A stretch of 64,000 nucleotides of DNA from Maritalea mobilis (GTDB lineage Bacteria; Pseudomonadota; Alphaproteobacteria; Rhodobacterales; Rhodobacteraceae): positions 62,001 to 126,000 of the forward strand of contig NZ_JAHVKE010000004.1 of assembly GCF_019800885.1 (NCBI RefSeq). The letters are read 5' to 3'. The notes below the pieces were generated by a model that did not search any database, was not told the origin of the DNA, and worked only from the letters and a program-made list of their open reading frames with translations. The first letter of the stretch is position 1, and every line of letters begins with the position of its first letter. The translations under genes and the position numbers were made by a program. Shown piece after piece: positions 43,614-53,032 of this stretch.

Positions 43614-44524
43614 CCGAAGACAAGAACAGACATCCCGAAGAGCAGATCCTGCAAGAGGGTGATCCCGATACCACGGGCCACACCTGGGACGGTATCAAGG
43701 AGTTCAACAATCCCCTGCCGCGCTGGTGGCTGTGGACCTTCTATGGCTGCATCGTCTGGGGGATCGGCTACACCGTTCTGTACCCGGCCTGGCCGTTGGT
43801 GCAGGGCGCGACGCCCGGCATCCTGGGCTTTTCGACCCGGACCGAGGTCGCCGAGGATATTGAGCGTTTCGACGCGATGAATGCCGACATTCGTCAGCGC
43901 ATTACCGAAGTCGATTTGACCGAGATCAACGCAACCGCGAATCCCGACCTCTATAACTACGCTATCCAAGGCGGGGCGGCCACGTTCGCGACTTGGTGTT
44001 CGCAGTGTCATGGCTCTGGTGCTGCCGGTGTTCAGGCCTCGGGTTACCCGAACCTCCTGGACGACGACTGGCTCTGGGGCGGTACGATCGAGGAGATTCA
44101 CTACACGATCAGTCATGGTATCCGGAACGAGGATGACCCAGACGCACGGTATTCCGAGATGACGGCCTTCGAGGGTCTGCTCTCGGACGAGGAGATCGCC
44201 CAGGTGGTGCAGTATGTTCGCAACATCTCCGGGCAGGAACATGACGCTGAGCTGGCCGCTGCCGGTGAGGAAGTCTTCCTCTACAACTGTGCCGCCTGTC
44301 ATACCGACGAAGGCACGGGCGACCAGTTCATGGGCGCGCCCAACCTGACGGATGCCATCTGGCTTTACGGTGGTTCTGAAGAGGCCATCGAACATACAGT
44401 GCGCTACTCACGCTTCGGCGTCATGCCCACCTGGTCGGAAGATGCGACCGAGGCGGGGCGCTTGAGCGAGGCCGAGGTCCGCTCGGTAGCCGTGTATGTC
44501 CACTCTCTCGGTGGTGGCCAATAA
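43610..44524 (+). CDS. ccoP: cbb3-type cytochrome c oxidase subunit III (dihaem)
   Basis: A 304-residue dihaem cytochrome c. A charged N-terminus and the conserved WDGIKEFNNPLPRWWLWTF lead into one TM helix. Two haem-binding motifs follow: CSQCHGSG and CAACHTDEG. It accepts electrons from soluble or anchored cytochrome c, for instance the c_y-type protein at 31 kb. It is the last gene of ccoNOQP. Confidence 0.97.
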   Translation: MTEDKNRHPEEQILQEGDPDTTGHTWDGIKEFNNPLPRWWLWTFYGCIVWGIGYTVLYPAWPLVQGATPGILGFSTRTEVAEDIERFDAMNADIRQRITEVDLTEINATANPDLYNYAIQGGAATFATWCSQCHGSGAAGVQASGYPNLLDDDWLWGGTIEEIHYTISHGIRNEDDPDARYSEMTAFEGLLSDEEIAQVVQYVRNISGQEHDAELAAAGEEVFLYNCAACHTDEGTGDQFMGAPNLTDAIWLYGGSEEAIEHTVRYSRFGVMPTWSEDATEAGRLSEAEVRSVAVYVHSLGGGQ

Positions 44525-44569
44525 GGCCATCACCCACAAGTTCCGGTGGCCCCTCCCGGTCGCCGGATC

Positions 44570-44625
44570 GGCACCGGTCCCGGTCCTGTTCGCGCGTTTC
44601 CTACGGGACCGGTGCCTCCCTTTTC
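44570..44625 (+). terminator. Terminator after ccoP
   Basis: GGCACCGGTCCCG (44570-44582) pairs with CGGGACCGGTGCC (44604-44616) around a 21-nt loop, followed by TCCCTTTTCC. It separates ccoNOQP from ccoGHIS. Confidence 0.8.
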
Positions 44626-45048
44626 CCCGACACTACAGCAGTCTGCACGGTCGTTCTGTGCAAATTGCCGGCGCGAAGTCGGGTCAAGGATAGCCCAGAG
44701 ATTAGCGCGTCTCCAAACATTTCCTAGGATTTTTCGGATTTCCCCGCGTTTGCGAGGGGATCGCGCGCGTTTCAGTTGTCCATCAACGGCTGAGCGAGGG
44801 CTCGGGGCGGCCCGATTGCCCGTTGCAGCGACCGCCACATTCGGAGCGAGCCCCCCCTGCGGCACCCGTTTGCCTGGTGCTCATTTCGTCGCACTGGGCG
44901 CATGGGTCGCAGAACATCCGTTGGCCTCGCCAACCTTTTCGCCTGTATGCTGAGGTATGCTTGATCCACGTCAAGGAGACCGCGCCACTACCGGAAGTAG
45001 AACCGGCCAAGCGCAGGACCGAACGACCATACCCCAAGGATTTCGAAG
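44626..45048. other. Non-coding stretch before ccoG
   Basis: About 420 bp without a supportable gene. It contains an FNR box at 44961-44974 and, at 44742-44761, a small repeat (TCCCC…GGGGA) with a GC-rich loop. Open frames here are short, on conflicting strands and without recognisable sequence. The stretch is longer than needed for the ccoG promoter, so an unannotated small RNA is possible but not shown. Confidence 0.6.
44961..44974 (+). promoter_or_regulatory. FNR/FnrL box upstream of ccoG
   Basis: TTGATCCACGTCAA fits TTGAT-N4-GTCAA, one base from the FNR consensus. Its centre is about 81 bp upstream of the ccoG ATG, so class II activation would give a leader of about 40 nt. Confidence 0.83.
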
Positions 45049-46479
45049 ATGAGTGCCACAGAAGAGCCGCAAAAGCTCTATGCCGCCCGTGAGCCAGTAT
45101 TTCCCAAGCGTGTGAAGGGCCGCTTTCGGAACCTGAAATGGATCATCATGGTCGTGACGCTGGGGATCTATTACCTGACGCCATGGATTCGCTGGGACCG
45201 CGGCCCCAGCCTGCCGGACCAGGCGGTTCTGATCGACCTTGCCAACCGGCGCTTCTTCTTCTTCTGGATCGAGATCTGGCCGCATGAATTCTACTTCGTC
45301 GCGGGCCTTCTGATCATGGCGGGCCTTGGCCTGTTCCTATTCACCTCGGCGCTGGGGCGCGTCTGGTGCGGCTATACCTGCCCGCAGACCGTCTGGACGG
45401 ACCTGTTCTTCACCGTCGAACGATGGATCGAGGGCGACCGCAACGCACGCCTGCGGCTGTGGAAGCAGGAATGGAACTTCAAGAAATTCCGTCTGCGGAT
45501 CACCAAGTATATCGCGTGGCTTCTGATCGCTGTGGCGACCGGCGGGGCGTGGGTCTTCTATTTCGCGGATGCGCCGACCCTTCTGGGCGATCTGGTGACG
45601 TTCCAGGCACCGTATGTCGCCTATGCCACCATCGGCATCCTGACGGCCACGACCTTCGTGTTCGGTGGCTTCATGCGCGAACAGGTCTGCATCTACATGT
45701 GCCCCTGGCCGCGCATCCAGGCCGCAATGATGGACGAACAGACGATTACCGTTGCCTATCGCGACTGGCGCGGCGAGCCGCGCGGCAAACACCGCAAGGG
45801 GCAGGAAAACACCGAATTGGGCGATTGCATCGACTGCATGGCCTGCGTGAACGTCTGCCCTGTCGGGATCGACATCCGCGACGGCCAGCAGCTGGAATGC
45901 ATCACCTGTGCGCTTTGCATCGATGCCTGCGACGACATCATGGACAAGATCGGCAAGCCGCGCGGCCTGATCGACTACATGGCCCTGACGGACGAGGCCA
46001 ACGAACGCGCCGGCAAGGAAAAGATTTCCGTCTGGAAGCACATCTTCCGGCTTCGCACGATCATCTACACCGTGCTGTGGTCCGCCATCGGGATCGGCCT
46101 GACCGTCCTGCTGTTCATCCGGACGGATATCGACATGACCGTCGCGCCTGTGCGAAACCCGCAATATGTGACATTGTCGGATGGATCGATCCGGAACACC
46201 TATGACGTGCGGATCCGCAACATGACCCATGAGACGTCGGATTTCAGCGTCACCCTGGGCGAAGGGGCGCCGTTCGAGATCGAGGTGGAAGGGTCCGACA
46301 CCGGGATTGTCGAGGTGCCGATCGACTCGACGCAACTCGTGCGGGTCTATGTCACCGCGCCGGCTGGCAGCGATGTGGCCTCGACCGAACGCACGGATTT
46401 CCGTCTTTGGATCGAGGATCTGTCGACGAACACGCGGACGTTTGAAGACACCACGTTCTTCGGGAGGGATACGCAATGA
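45049..46479 (+). CDS. ccoG: cbb3 oxidase accessory protein CcoG (RdxA)
   Basis: A 476-residue membrane iron-sulfur protein with about five TM helices and a polyferredoxin-like region. It has two 4Fe-4S motifs (CIDCMACVNVCP and CITCALCIDAC). A C-terminal periplasmic immunoglobulin-like domain begins near residue 370. CcoG is implicated in copper reduction for cbb3 assembly. It is the first gene of ccoGHIS and overlaps ccoH by 4 bp. Confidence 0.96.
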   Translation: MSATEEPQKLYAAREPVFPKRVKGRFRNLKWIIMVVTLGIYYLTPWIRWDRGPSLPDQAVLIDLANRRFFFFWIEIWPHEFYFVAGLLIMAGLGLFLFTSALGRVWCGYTCPQTVWTDLFFTVERWIEGDRNARLRLWKQEWNFKKFRLRITKYIAWLLIAVATGGAWVFYFADAPTLLGDLVTFQAPYVAYATIGILTATTFVFGGFMREQVCIYMCPWPRIQAAMMDEQTITVAYRDWRGEPRGKHRKGQENTELGDCIDCMACVNVCPVGIDIRDGQQLECITCALCIDACDDIMDKIGKPRGLIDYMALTDEANERAGKEKISVWKHIFRLRTIIYTVLWSAIGIGLTVLLFIRTDIDMTVAPVRNPQYVTLSDGSIRNTYDVRIRNMTHETSDFSVTLGEGAPFEIEVEGSDTGIVEVPIDSTQLVRVYVTAPAGSDVASTERTDFRLWIEDLSTNTRTFEDTTFFGRDTQ

Positions 46480-46967
46480 CCGATCAAGTCGAGGCCCAGG
46501 GCGGCTCCACCAAGGGCCAGCTGACCGGGCGCAAGGTGCTGGCCATCTTCGTCGTCGGGTTCGGCCTGATCATCGGCGTGAACCTGTTCATGGCCTGGAA
46601 CGCGATCTCGACCTTTCCGGGGATGGAGGTCAGTTCCAGCTATGCCGACAGCCAGACCTTTGACGATCGCCGGTTCGCGCAGGAAGAGCTGGGATGGAAT
46701 GCCTCGGTCGAGGTGGAGGGCGACCTCCTGACCCTCACGCTTGTCGATGAAACCGGGCGTCCGGTTTACCCCGCCGAGCTTGACGCGCTGCTGACCCGGC
46801 CCACCAACCAGCTTGAAGACCAGCAACTGGCCTTCGAGCGCGGGCCGAACGGCGTGTTGCAGGCCCCGGTCGAGGTGTCCGAGGGACGCTGGCGCCTGCG
46901 GCTGACGGGAACGGCCCGCAACGGGGCCGAGTACCGGCACAACATCACCTTCTCGCTGCGCGACTGA
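46476..46967 (+). CDS. ccoH: cbb3 oxidase assembly protein CcoH/FixH
   Basis: A 163-residue FixH-family protein with one N-terminal TM helix (LAIFVVGFGLIIGVNLFMAW) and a periplasmic domain (MEVSSSYADSQTFDDRRFAQE). It is needed for stable cbb3 oxidase assembly. It overlaps ccoG by 4 bp. Confidence 0.93.
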   Translation: MTDQVEAQGGSTKGQLTGRKVLAIFVVGFGLIIGVNLFMAWNAISTFPGMEVSSSYADSQTFDDRRFAQEELGWNASVEVEGDLLTLTLVDETGRPVYPAELDALLTRPTNQLEDQQLAFERGPNGVLQAPVEVSEGRWRLRLTGTARNGAEYRHNITFSLRD

Positions 46968-46981
46968 AGAAAGGGGAGGCG

Positions 46982-49180
46982 ATGACCGCCACCTTCGATC
47001 ATGCCGAGGAACGGGGTCGGCCGGGCGCTTGCCCGGCCTGTAACGTCGCGCCCGCCGCCGAGCATCTGGCCGATCTGCCCGAGGATGCGACTCTGATGCT
47101 GTCGCTGCCGGGCATCCATTGTGCGGGCTGTATCTCGGGGGTGGAAAAAGCGCTGCGCGCGACACCGGGCGTCAAGGACGCTCGCGTGAACCTGACCCTG
47201 CGCCGCGCGGCGGTGGAGGCAGAGGCCGGCGTGACGGCGGATGACCTGACGCAGGTGCTGGAGGCGGCGGGCTACGAGGCGCATGAGCTCGACCCCGGCG
47301 TGCTGGCCACGACCGCTGCCGACCGGGCCGGGCGCGACCTGCTGATGCGCCTGGCCGTCGCGTTCTTCGCGATGATGAACGTGATGCTTTTGTCCGTGGC
47401 CGTATGGGCCGGGGCCGAAGGCGTCACGCGCGACATGATGCACTGGATTTCCGCCGGGATCGCGATTCCCGCCGTGATCTTTTCCGGGCGTCCTTTCTAC
47501 GTGTCGGCCTGGTCCGCGCTGCGGGGCGGGCGGCTGAACATGGACGTGCCGATCACGCTGGCGATCCTGCTGGCGGTGGGCACATCGCTGTACGAGACGA
47601 CGCAGTCGGGTGAACACGCCTATTTCGACGCGGCGATCGCGCTGTGCACCTTCCTTTTGGCGGGGCGCTACCTCGATCACCGCACGCGGGCTTCGGCCCG
47701 GTCGGCGGCGCAGGAACTGGCCGCGCTGGAAGTGCCGCGCGCGTTGCGGGTTCTGGCCGACGGGTCCGAGGAAACCGTTGCCGCCTCGGACCTTGCGGTG
47801 GGCGATATCGTCCGGGTGAAGCCGGGCGGCCGCATTCCGGTCGACGGCATCGTGACCGAGGGCCAATCGGAGCTCGACCGTTCGTTGATGACCGGGGAAA
47901 GCCTGCCGGTTTATGCCGGACCGGGGTGCGAGGTCAGCGCGGGCGAGGTCAACCTGACCGGCCCCCTGATGGTCGAGGTGCGCGCCGCCGGTCGGGACAC
48001 GTCGCTGCATCGGATCGCCGACCTTGTCGCCGTGGCCGAGTCGGGGCGGTCGAATTACAACTCGCTCGCCGATCAGGCTGCGAAACTCTACGCGCCGGGG
48101 GTGCATATCCTGTCGGCGGTGGCGGCCGTGGGCTGGTTCATCGGCACGCAGGATTTGCGGGTCTCGCTGAACATCGCGGCGGCGGTTCTCATCATCACGT
48201 GCCCCTGTGCCCTTGGCCTTGCGGTGCCGGCGGTGACGACGGCAGCCTCTGGCCGGCTCTTCCGCAAGGGTCTGCTAATCAAGAATGGCACCGCGCTTGA
48301 GCGGCTGGCCGAGGCCGATACGGTCGTCTTCGACAAGACCGGGACGCTGACCACCGGTGCGCCGGAGCCTGTGGGCCTCGACGATCTGCGCGAGGCGGAT
48401 CTGCGCGTGGCGCTTGGTCTGGCTGAGGCGTCGTCGCACCCGCTGGCCGAGGCCCTTTCGACCGCGCTGCGCCAGCGCGGCCTGCGCCCCGCGAACCTGA
48501 CCGATGTGACCGAGAAGCCGGGTTACGGGGTCGAGGCCATCTGGAAGGGGCAGACCGTGCGCCTTGGGCGCGCCGCGTGGCTGGGGGCCGAGGCGCCCGA
48601 TGTCACCGCGACCTTCCTGAAAATCGGCGACGATGCGCCCGTGACGCTGCCCTTCACCGACACCCTGCGCGAGGGGGCCGAGGAAACGGTGGCCGCGCTG
48701 AAGGCCGGGGGCAAACGCGTGATCCTGATTTCGGGCGATACGCGCGGCGCGGTGGAACGCTTTGCCCAGCGGATCGGCATCGACGAGGTGATCGCCGAGG
48801 CCCTGCCCGAAGAGAAAGCCGCGATGGTGGCCGACCTCGCCGCGGACGGCGCCAAGGTGCTGATGGTGGGCGACGGGTTGAACGACACGGCGGCCTTGGC
48901 CGCGGCCCATGTCTCGATCTCGCCCGCCTCGGCGCTGGATGCCGCGCGCACGGCCTCGGACATGGTGCTGATGGGCCGCAGCCTTGCGCCCATAGGGGAC
49001 GCGGTGACGACCTCCGTCTCGGCCGCCAAGCGGATTCGTGAGAATTTCACCATCGCGACGGTCTACAACGTGCTGGCGGTTCCGCTGGCCGTGGCCGGGC
49101 TTGCCACCCCGTTGATCGCGGCGCTGGCGATGTCGTCCTCCTCGATCACGGTCTCGCTCAACGCGCTGCGGTTGAGGTAA
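46982..49180 (+). CDS. ccoI: Copper-translocating P-type ATPase CcoI/FixI
   Basis: A 732-residue P1B-type ATPase that supplies copper for the CuB site of cbb3. It has an N-terminal CPAC motif, a heavy-metal domain with GIHCAGCISG, TM helices with the transport motif CPC (ITCPCALGLAVP), the phosphorylation site DKTGTLT, SSHPLAEA and GDGLNDTAAL. FixI-type ATPases are specific to oxidase assembly rather than copper resistance, consistent with its place between ccoH and ccoS. Confidence 0.97.
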   Translation: MTATFDHAEERGRPGACPACNVAPAAEHLADLPEDATLMLSLPGIHCAGCISGVEKALRATPGVKDARVNLTLRRAAVEAEAGVTADDLTQVLEAAGYEAHELDPGVLATTAADRAGRDLLMRLAVAFFAMMNVMLLSVAVWAGAEGVTRDMMHWISAGIAIPAVIFSGRPFYVSAWSALRGGRLNMDVPITLAILLAVGTSLYETTQSGEHAYFDAAIALCTFLLAGRYLDHRTRASARSAAQELAALEVPRALRVLADGSEETVAASDLAVGDIVRVKPGGRIPVDGIVTEGQSELDRSLMTGESLPVYAGPGCEVSAGEVNLTGPLMVEVRAAGRDTSLHRIADLVAVAESGRSNYNSLADQAAKLYAPGVHILSAVAAVGWFIGTQDLRVSLNIAAAVLIITCPCALGLAVPAVTTAASGRLFRKGLLIKNGTALERLAEADTVVFDKTGTLTTGAPEPVGLDDLREADLRVALGLAEASSHPLAEALSTALRQRGLRPANLTDVTEKPGYGVEAIWKGQTVRLGRAAWLGAEAPDVTATFLKIGDDAPVTLPFTDTLREGAEETVAALKAGGKRVILISGDTRGAVERFAQRIGIDEVIAEALPEEKAAMVADLAADGAKVLMVGDGLNDTAALAAAHVSISPASALDAARTASDMVLMGRSLAPIGDAVTTSVSAAKRIRENFTIATVYNVLAVPLAVAGLATPLIAALAMSSSSITVSLNALRLR

Positions 49181-49186
49181 CGCGGA

Positions 49187-49345
49187 ATGGATATTCTCGG
49201 CCTTCTGATCCCGGTCAGCCTGTTTCTCGGGCTGCTGGGGCTCGGCTTCTTCTTCTGGATGCTGAAGCGCGGCCAGTTCGACGACCCCGAGGGCGATGCG
49301 AACCGGATCCTGTCGGACGATTACGACGACCACCCGAAGGACTGA
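49187..49345 (+). CDS. ccoS: cbb3 oxidase maturation protein CcoS
   Basis: A 52-residue protein: one membrane helix (about residues 3-24), then FFFWMLKRGQFDDPEGDANRIL, the typical CcoS core, and an acidic tail. CcoS is needed for cofactor insertion into cbb3 oxidase. It lies 6 bp after ccoI and completes ccoGHIS. Confidence 0.95.
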   Translation: MDILGLLIPVSLFLGLLGLGFFFWMLKRGQFDDPEGDANRILSDDYDDHPKD

Positions 49346-49390
49346 GCGCGCCCCGAGTCGACATTCCTGCATCCGCCCGTTTGCGGCTGG

Positions 49391-50764
49391 TTACGGCCCG
49401 AATGTCTCGCAGGCGAGGTTGCGGGCCGACAACCGGGCGCAGGCGCGCGCGGCCTGATCCTCGGTCATGCCGGCAAACCGTGCCTCGTAGCCGCCTGAGC
49501 GTTGCACCACGCGGCGCAAGGCGTCGTCGAAGGTGCCAAGCTCGGCCAAGGCGGTACGCAGCAAGAGGCGCTCGGCGGCATGATGGGACGGCTGACGCCC
49601 CAGCGAAACGCCATAAAGGCGGCTGCCGGTCGAGGAGGCGCGCGTGACAACCTCGGGCGCGATCGGTTCGGGGCGGGGCGGCACGATGGCGGTCGCCTGC
49701 GGCTCGGGGCGCGGGGTCGGGGGCACGCCGGGCGGGGCGGTTTCTGCCGCCGTTTCGATCTCGGTCAACGCTTCTCCCACGGCCTCTCCAATCGCCGCGA
49801 GCAATTCCGGCGAGGGTTCGGGGGCCGGGGCGACAGGGGCAGGCCGGGGAATTGGCCGCAGGCTGCGCGCGACGGCGCCCGAGGCGCGAACACCGCCGCT
49901 GCTTGGCGCATCGGGATAGCTGGGAAGGGGCGGCGTGCGCACCGTGGCACGGCTGGGCGCCCGCTCGAATCCCATGTCGAGAAGCTCCATGATCCGCTGG
50001 TTGCGCCATGCGGCCGAGCGACCGCCGAACACCGTCGCGATGATCCGTTCCTGCCCGCGCTGCGCCGATGCTACAAGGTTGAAGCCCGCCGCGCGCGTGT
50101 AGCCGGTCTTGATCCCGTCCGCGCCGGCATAGGCGTTGAGCACGGCGCGGTTCGTGTTGCGCACGGTGGCGATCCCGGCGTCATCCTCGCGGCGGGAGAA
50201 GATGTTGTAATACTGCGGATAGTCGTAAATCAGCCGCCGCCCCAGAATCGTCATGTCCCGCGCGGTCGACAGGTGGCCGTCGCTGGTCAGGCCGTGGGCG
50301 TTGCGAAACGTGGTGCGCGTCATGCCCAACGCTCGCGCGGTGCGGTTCATGCGGCGTGCGAAGGCGGCTTCGGACCCTTCCAACGCCTCGGCGATCGCGG
50401 TTGCGGCGTCGTTGGCGGATCGGATCGCCGCCGCCCGGATCAGGTAGCGAAACCGTATCGTCGTGCCGGCGCGCAGGCCAAGATGCGAGGGCGGTTCGGC
50501 ATCGGCATTGGCCGAAATCAACACCTCGGTATCAAGGCCGATCTCGCCCAGGCGTACCGCTTCGAACGCGATGTAGAGCGTCATCATCTTGGTCAGAGAG
50601 GCGGGGTGCAGGCGCGTGTCGGCATTGCGGGAATGCAGCACCTCGCCGGTGCGGGCATCCATCACCATGGCGGCATAAGGCGCGGCGCGTGCGGGCGCGG
50701 TCAGCCCCAGCACGACACAAAGGATCAGCCCCATGAGGGCGGTCGCTAATCTAACAGTTTTCAC
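49391..50764 (-). CDS. D-alanyl-D-alanine carboxypeptidase with C-terminal SPOR-like domain
   Basis: A 457-residue S11-family penicillin-binding protein. It has a signal peptide (cleavage near residue 27, ARA-A), the active-site S56-L-T-K59, S116-A-N118 and K219-T-G221. The enzyme trims the terminal D-Ala from peptidoglycan stem peptides in the periplasm. A proline/alanine-rich linker (about residues 280-370) leads to a C-terminal SPOR-like region that could target denuded glycan at the septum. The start overlaps no neighbour; it converges on ccoS. Confidence 0.92.
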   Translation of the reverse strand: MKTVRLATALMGLILCVVLGLTAPARAAPYAAMVMDARTGEVLHSRNADTRLHPASLTKMMTLYIAFEAVRLGEIGLDTEVLISANADAEPPSHLGLRAGTTIRFRYLIRAAAIRSANDAATAIAEALEGSEAAFARRMNRTARALGMTRTTFRNAHGLTSDGHLSTARDMTILGRRLIYDYPQYYNIFSRREDDAGIATVRNTNRAVLNAYAGADGIKTGYTRAAGFNLVASAQRGQERIIATVFGGRSAAWRNQRIMELLDMGFERAPSRATVRTPPLPSYPDAPSSGGVRASGAVARSLRPIPRPAPVAPAPEPSPELLAAIGEAVGEALTEIETAAETAPPGVPPTPRPEPQATAIVPPRPEPIAPEVVTRASSTGSRLYGVSLGRQPSHHAAERLLLRTALAELGTFDDALRRVVQRSGGYEARFAGMTEDQAARACARLSARNLACETFGP

Positions 50765-50961
50765 GAAGCCTGCTCATTCTGCCTCGGGGTGCCGTCTGAT
50801 GCGGCGTTTGGATGATCCTACGCCAAGATCGCTCGGAAATCCATGATGAAATAGGCCGCGAAGCATGCGTGTTCCGGGAATGCGGTTTGCCGGATGACAG
50901 GGGCTTGGCCTGAGTGCTAAGCAGGCCGGACGGATTTCAGACCATCCGGGGAGGGCACCAG

Positions 50962-51843
50962 ATGAAAGACACGTTCGACGACCGCAAGACCCGCGCATCG
51001 GAGTGGTTCCGCGCGCTGCGCGACGAGATCGTGGCCGCCTTCGAGGCGTTGGAAGATGCGCAAGGGGGCGATCAGCCTGCCGGACGGTTCGAAGTGACCC
51101 AGACCAAGCGTCAGTCCGAAGACGGATCGGACGCGGGCGGCGGTTTGATGAGCGTCATGCGCGGCGGACGAGTATTCGAGAAAGTCGGCGTGAACGTGTC
51201 GACCGTGCATGGCCAGCTGGGCGACCGGGCCGTGGCCGCGATGGCCGCGCGCAAGGACCTGTCGGGGCTGAAGGACGATCCGACCTTCTGGGCCTCGGGG
51301 ATCAGCCTTGTGGCGCATATGCAGAACCCGCATGTGCCGGCCGTTCACATGAACACGCGCATGTTCTGGACGCCGGTGGCGTGGTGGTTCGGCGGCGGAT
51401 CGGACCTGAACCCGGCGATCGAGTATCCCGAGGATACCGAGCATTTCCACACCGTGTTGAAGGAACATTGCGACCCGCATGGTGCGGAGCTTTATCCGCG
51501 GTTCAAGGCTTGGGCCGACGAATATTTCTACGTCCCGCACCGCCATCGTGCGCGCGGCGTCGGGGGCATCTTCTACGACGATCTGAATACCGGCGATTGG
51601 GAGGCCGATTTCGCCTTCACGCAGGATGTCGGCCGCGCGTTCCTGCCCGCGTTCCTGGGATGTGTCGAACGGCGCAAGCACATGCCGTTCACCGAAGAAG
51701 ACCGCGAGAAGCAGTTGGTGCATCGCGGGCTTTATGCCGAATACAACCTCGTCTACGACCGGGGCACGAAATTCGGGCTGGAGACGGGGCATGATGCGAA
51801 CGCCGTGCTGATGAGCCTGCCGCCCATCGCCAAGTGGACGTGA
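50962..51843 (+). CDS. hemF: Oxygen-dependent coproporphyrinogen III oxidase
   Basis: A 293-residue HemF, which makes the same product as HemN but needs oxygen. Conserved stretches are seen: GVNVSTVHG, NPHVPAVHMNTR, WWFGGGSDLNP, RGVGGIFYDDL and YAEYNLVYDRGTKFGL. The ATG at 50962 has GGGGAGGG upstream and is preferred over an earlier in-frame start. Together with hemN, the cell can make haem at high and low oxygen. Confidence 0.96.
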   Translation: MKDTFDDRKTRASEWFRALRDEIVAAFEALEDAQGGDQPAGRFEVTQTKRQSEDGSDAGGGLMSVMRGGRVFEKVGVNVSTVHGQLGDRAVAAMAARKDLSGLKDDPTFWASGISLVAHMQNPHVPAVHMNTRMFWTPVAWWFGGGSDLNPAIEYPEDTEHFHTVLKEHCDPHGAELYPRFKAWADEYFYVPHRHRARGVGGIFYDDLNTGDWEADFAFTQDVGRAFLPAFLGCVERRKHMPFTEEDREKQLVHRGLYAEYNLVYDRGTKFGLETGHDANAVLMSLPPIAKWT

Positions 51844-51847
51844 CCCT

Positions 51848-53026
51848 TCAGACGAACACCGCCTTGAAACCGGTCTCGTAGCCTTCGCCGGACAGGTCGC
51901 CGCCCGTGGCCGTGATCGCGCCGAGGCGCCCGATCTCGTCGCAGGATTTGGCCGCGGCGCCGTTGCCGCCCGTCAGGATGCTCAGCCGGTCGGTCAGCCG
52001 CTGGATATAAGGATAGCCGGTTTCGGTGAAGCTGACGACGCAGGTGGCGCGGTGCAGGCTGGTGGCGCGCAACTCGGGCATCAGCGCGCGCAGGTGGCGG
52101 GTCAGCATCTCACCCGCCTTGGCGCTGCCATCCGACTGGAACCACGCGGTCATCTCGGCATCGGTTTCGAGGCTGGCCGAGAACGGCTCGCCGCCGATCT
52201 TGATGTAGGTCTTGCCATCCGGGTAGCGGATCGGGGGGAGGAGGTAGAGATCCTCGTCCATCCGCCCGCCTTCGGGCATGGCGATGAGCGAGGGCATGCC
52301 GCTTAGCCGCGCGGCCTCGGCCGAGTCGACCTCGGCCAGCACCACGGTGCGGGCATAGACACCCATCGCCGGACGGCCGGGCAGAAGGCCCGAGGTGCGG
52401 GCATACCCACCCGTTGCCATGACGACATGGCCTGCAGTGATGATGTCGCCGCTGCCAAGGGTGAGTGTAGCACCGGCCAGCCCGACGGCGGTGTCGCGGA
52501 TCACGGTTGCGCCCGCGCGGGTGGCACAGACCTCCTCCGCGCGGCGCAGGGCGCGCGGGTCGATCCAGCCGCCCATCGCCTCCCACGCAGCGACAGTATC
52601 GGCAGGAAAGCGGAAATAGGGGAAACGGTCGTTCAGCGCGTCGCCTTCGATCCGCTCGTGCGGCAGGGCGAGGCGCTTGGCCGCCCCCAGGAAACCGCGC
52701 GTGAACTCGGCCCCCGGCCCGTCCAGCGGACCGGCCATCATGACACCGCAGGGGGTATAGAACGACTCGCCCAGTGCTTCTTCCAGCATCGCGTAGCGGT
52801 CGATGGACCGAAGCGCGAGGCGCGACCAATCCGCCTTTTCGGCCAGTCCGCGCGTGATGCGGCCCGCGTCGTGATGACTGGCGAAGGGGCCGTCGAAGCG
52901 GGACGGGTGCTCCGGTTCGTCGGGGCCGATCAAAACGACGGTATGCCCGGCCTCGGCCAGGTGCCGGGCGCAGGCGGTGCCCATCAGGCCCCGCCCCACG
53001 ACCGCGAAGTCTGGCCGCCCGGTCAC
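51848..53026 (-). CDS. FAD-dependent amine/amino-acid oxidoreductase (DAO family)
   Basis: A 392-residue DAO-family flavoprotein. The N-terminal dinucleotide motif is present in altered form (VVGRGLMGTACARHLAEAG, with Arg at the second position of GxGxxG). The C-terminus GYPYIQRLTDRLSILTGGNG resembles sarcosine and amino-acid oxidases. Substrate is unknown. It lies between hemF and hemE and ends 6 bp before hemE on the same strand, but I see no functional link to haem. Confidence 0.82.
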   Translation of the reverse strand: MTGRPDFAVVGRGLMGTACARHLAEAGHTVVLIGPDEPEHPSRFDGPFASHHDAGRITRGLAEKADWSRLALRSIDRYAMLEEALGESFYTPCGVMMAGPLDGPGAEFTRGFLGAAKRLALPHERIEGDALNDRFPYFRFPADTVAAWEAMGGWIDPRALRRAEEVCATRAGATVIRDTAVGLAGATLTLGSGDIITAGHVVMATGGYARTSGLLPGRPAMGVYARTVVLAEVDSAEAARLSGMPSLIAMPEGGRMDEDLYLLPPIRYPDGKTYIKIGGEPFSASLETDAEMTAWFQSDGSAKAGEMLTRHLRALMPELRATSLHRATCVVSFTETGYPYIQRLTDRLSILTGGNGAAAKSCDEIGRLGAITATGGDLSGEGYETGFKAVFV

Positions 53027-53032
53027 GTCGCC

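Noticed and set aside
44530-44865. Small minus-strand coding frame in the ccoP-ccoG gap
   Set aside because: It overlaps the ccoP terminator, has Arg/Gly/Pro-rich shadow composition and no ribosome-binding site.
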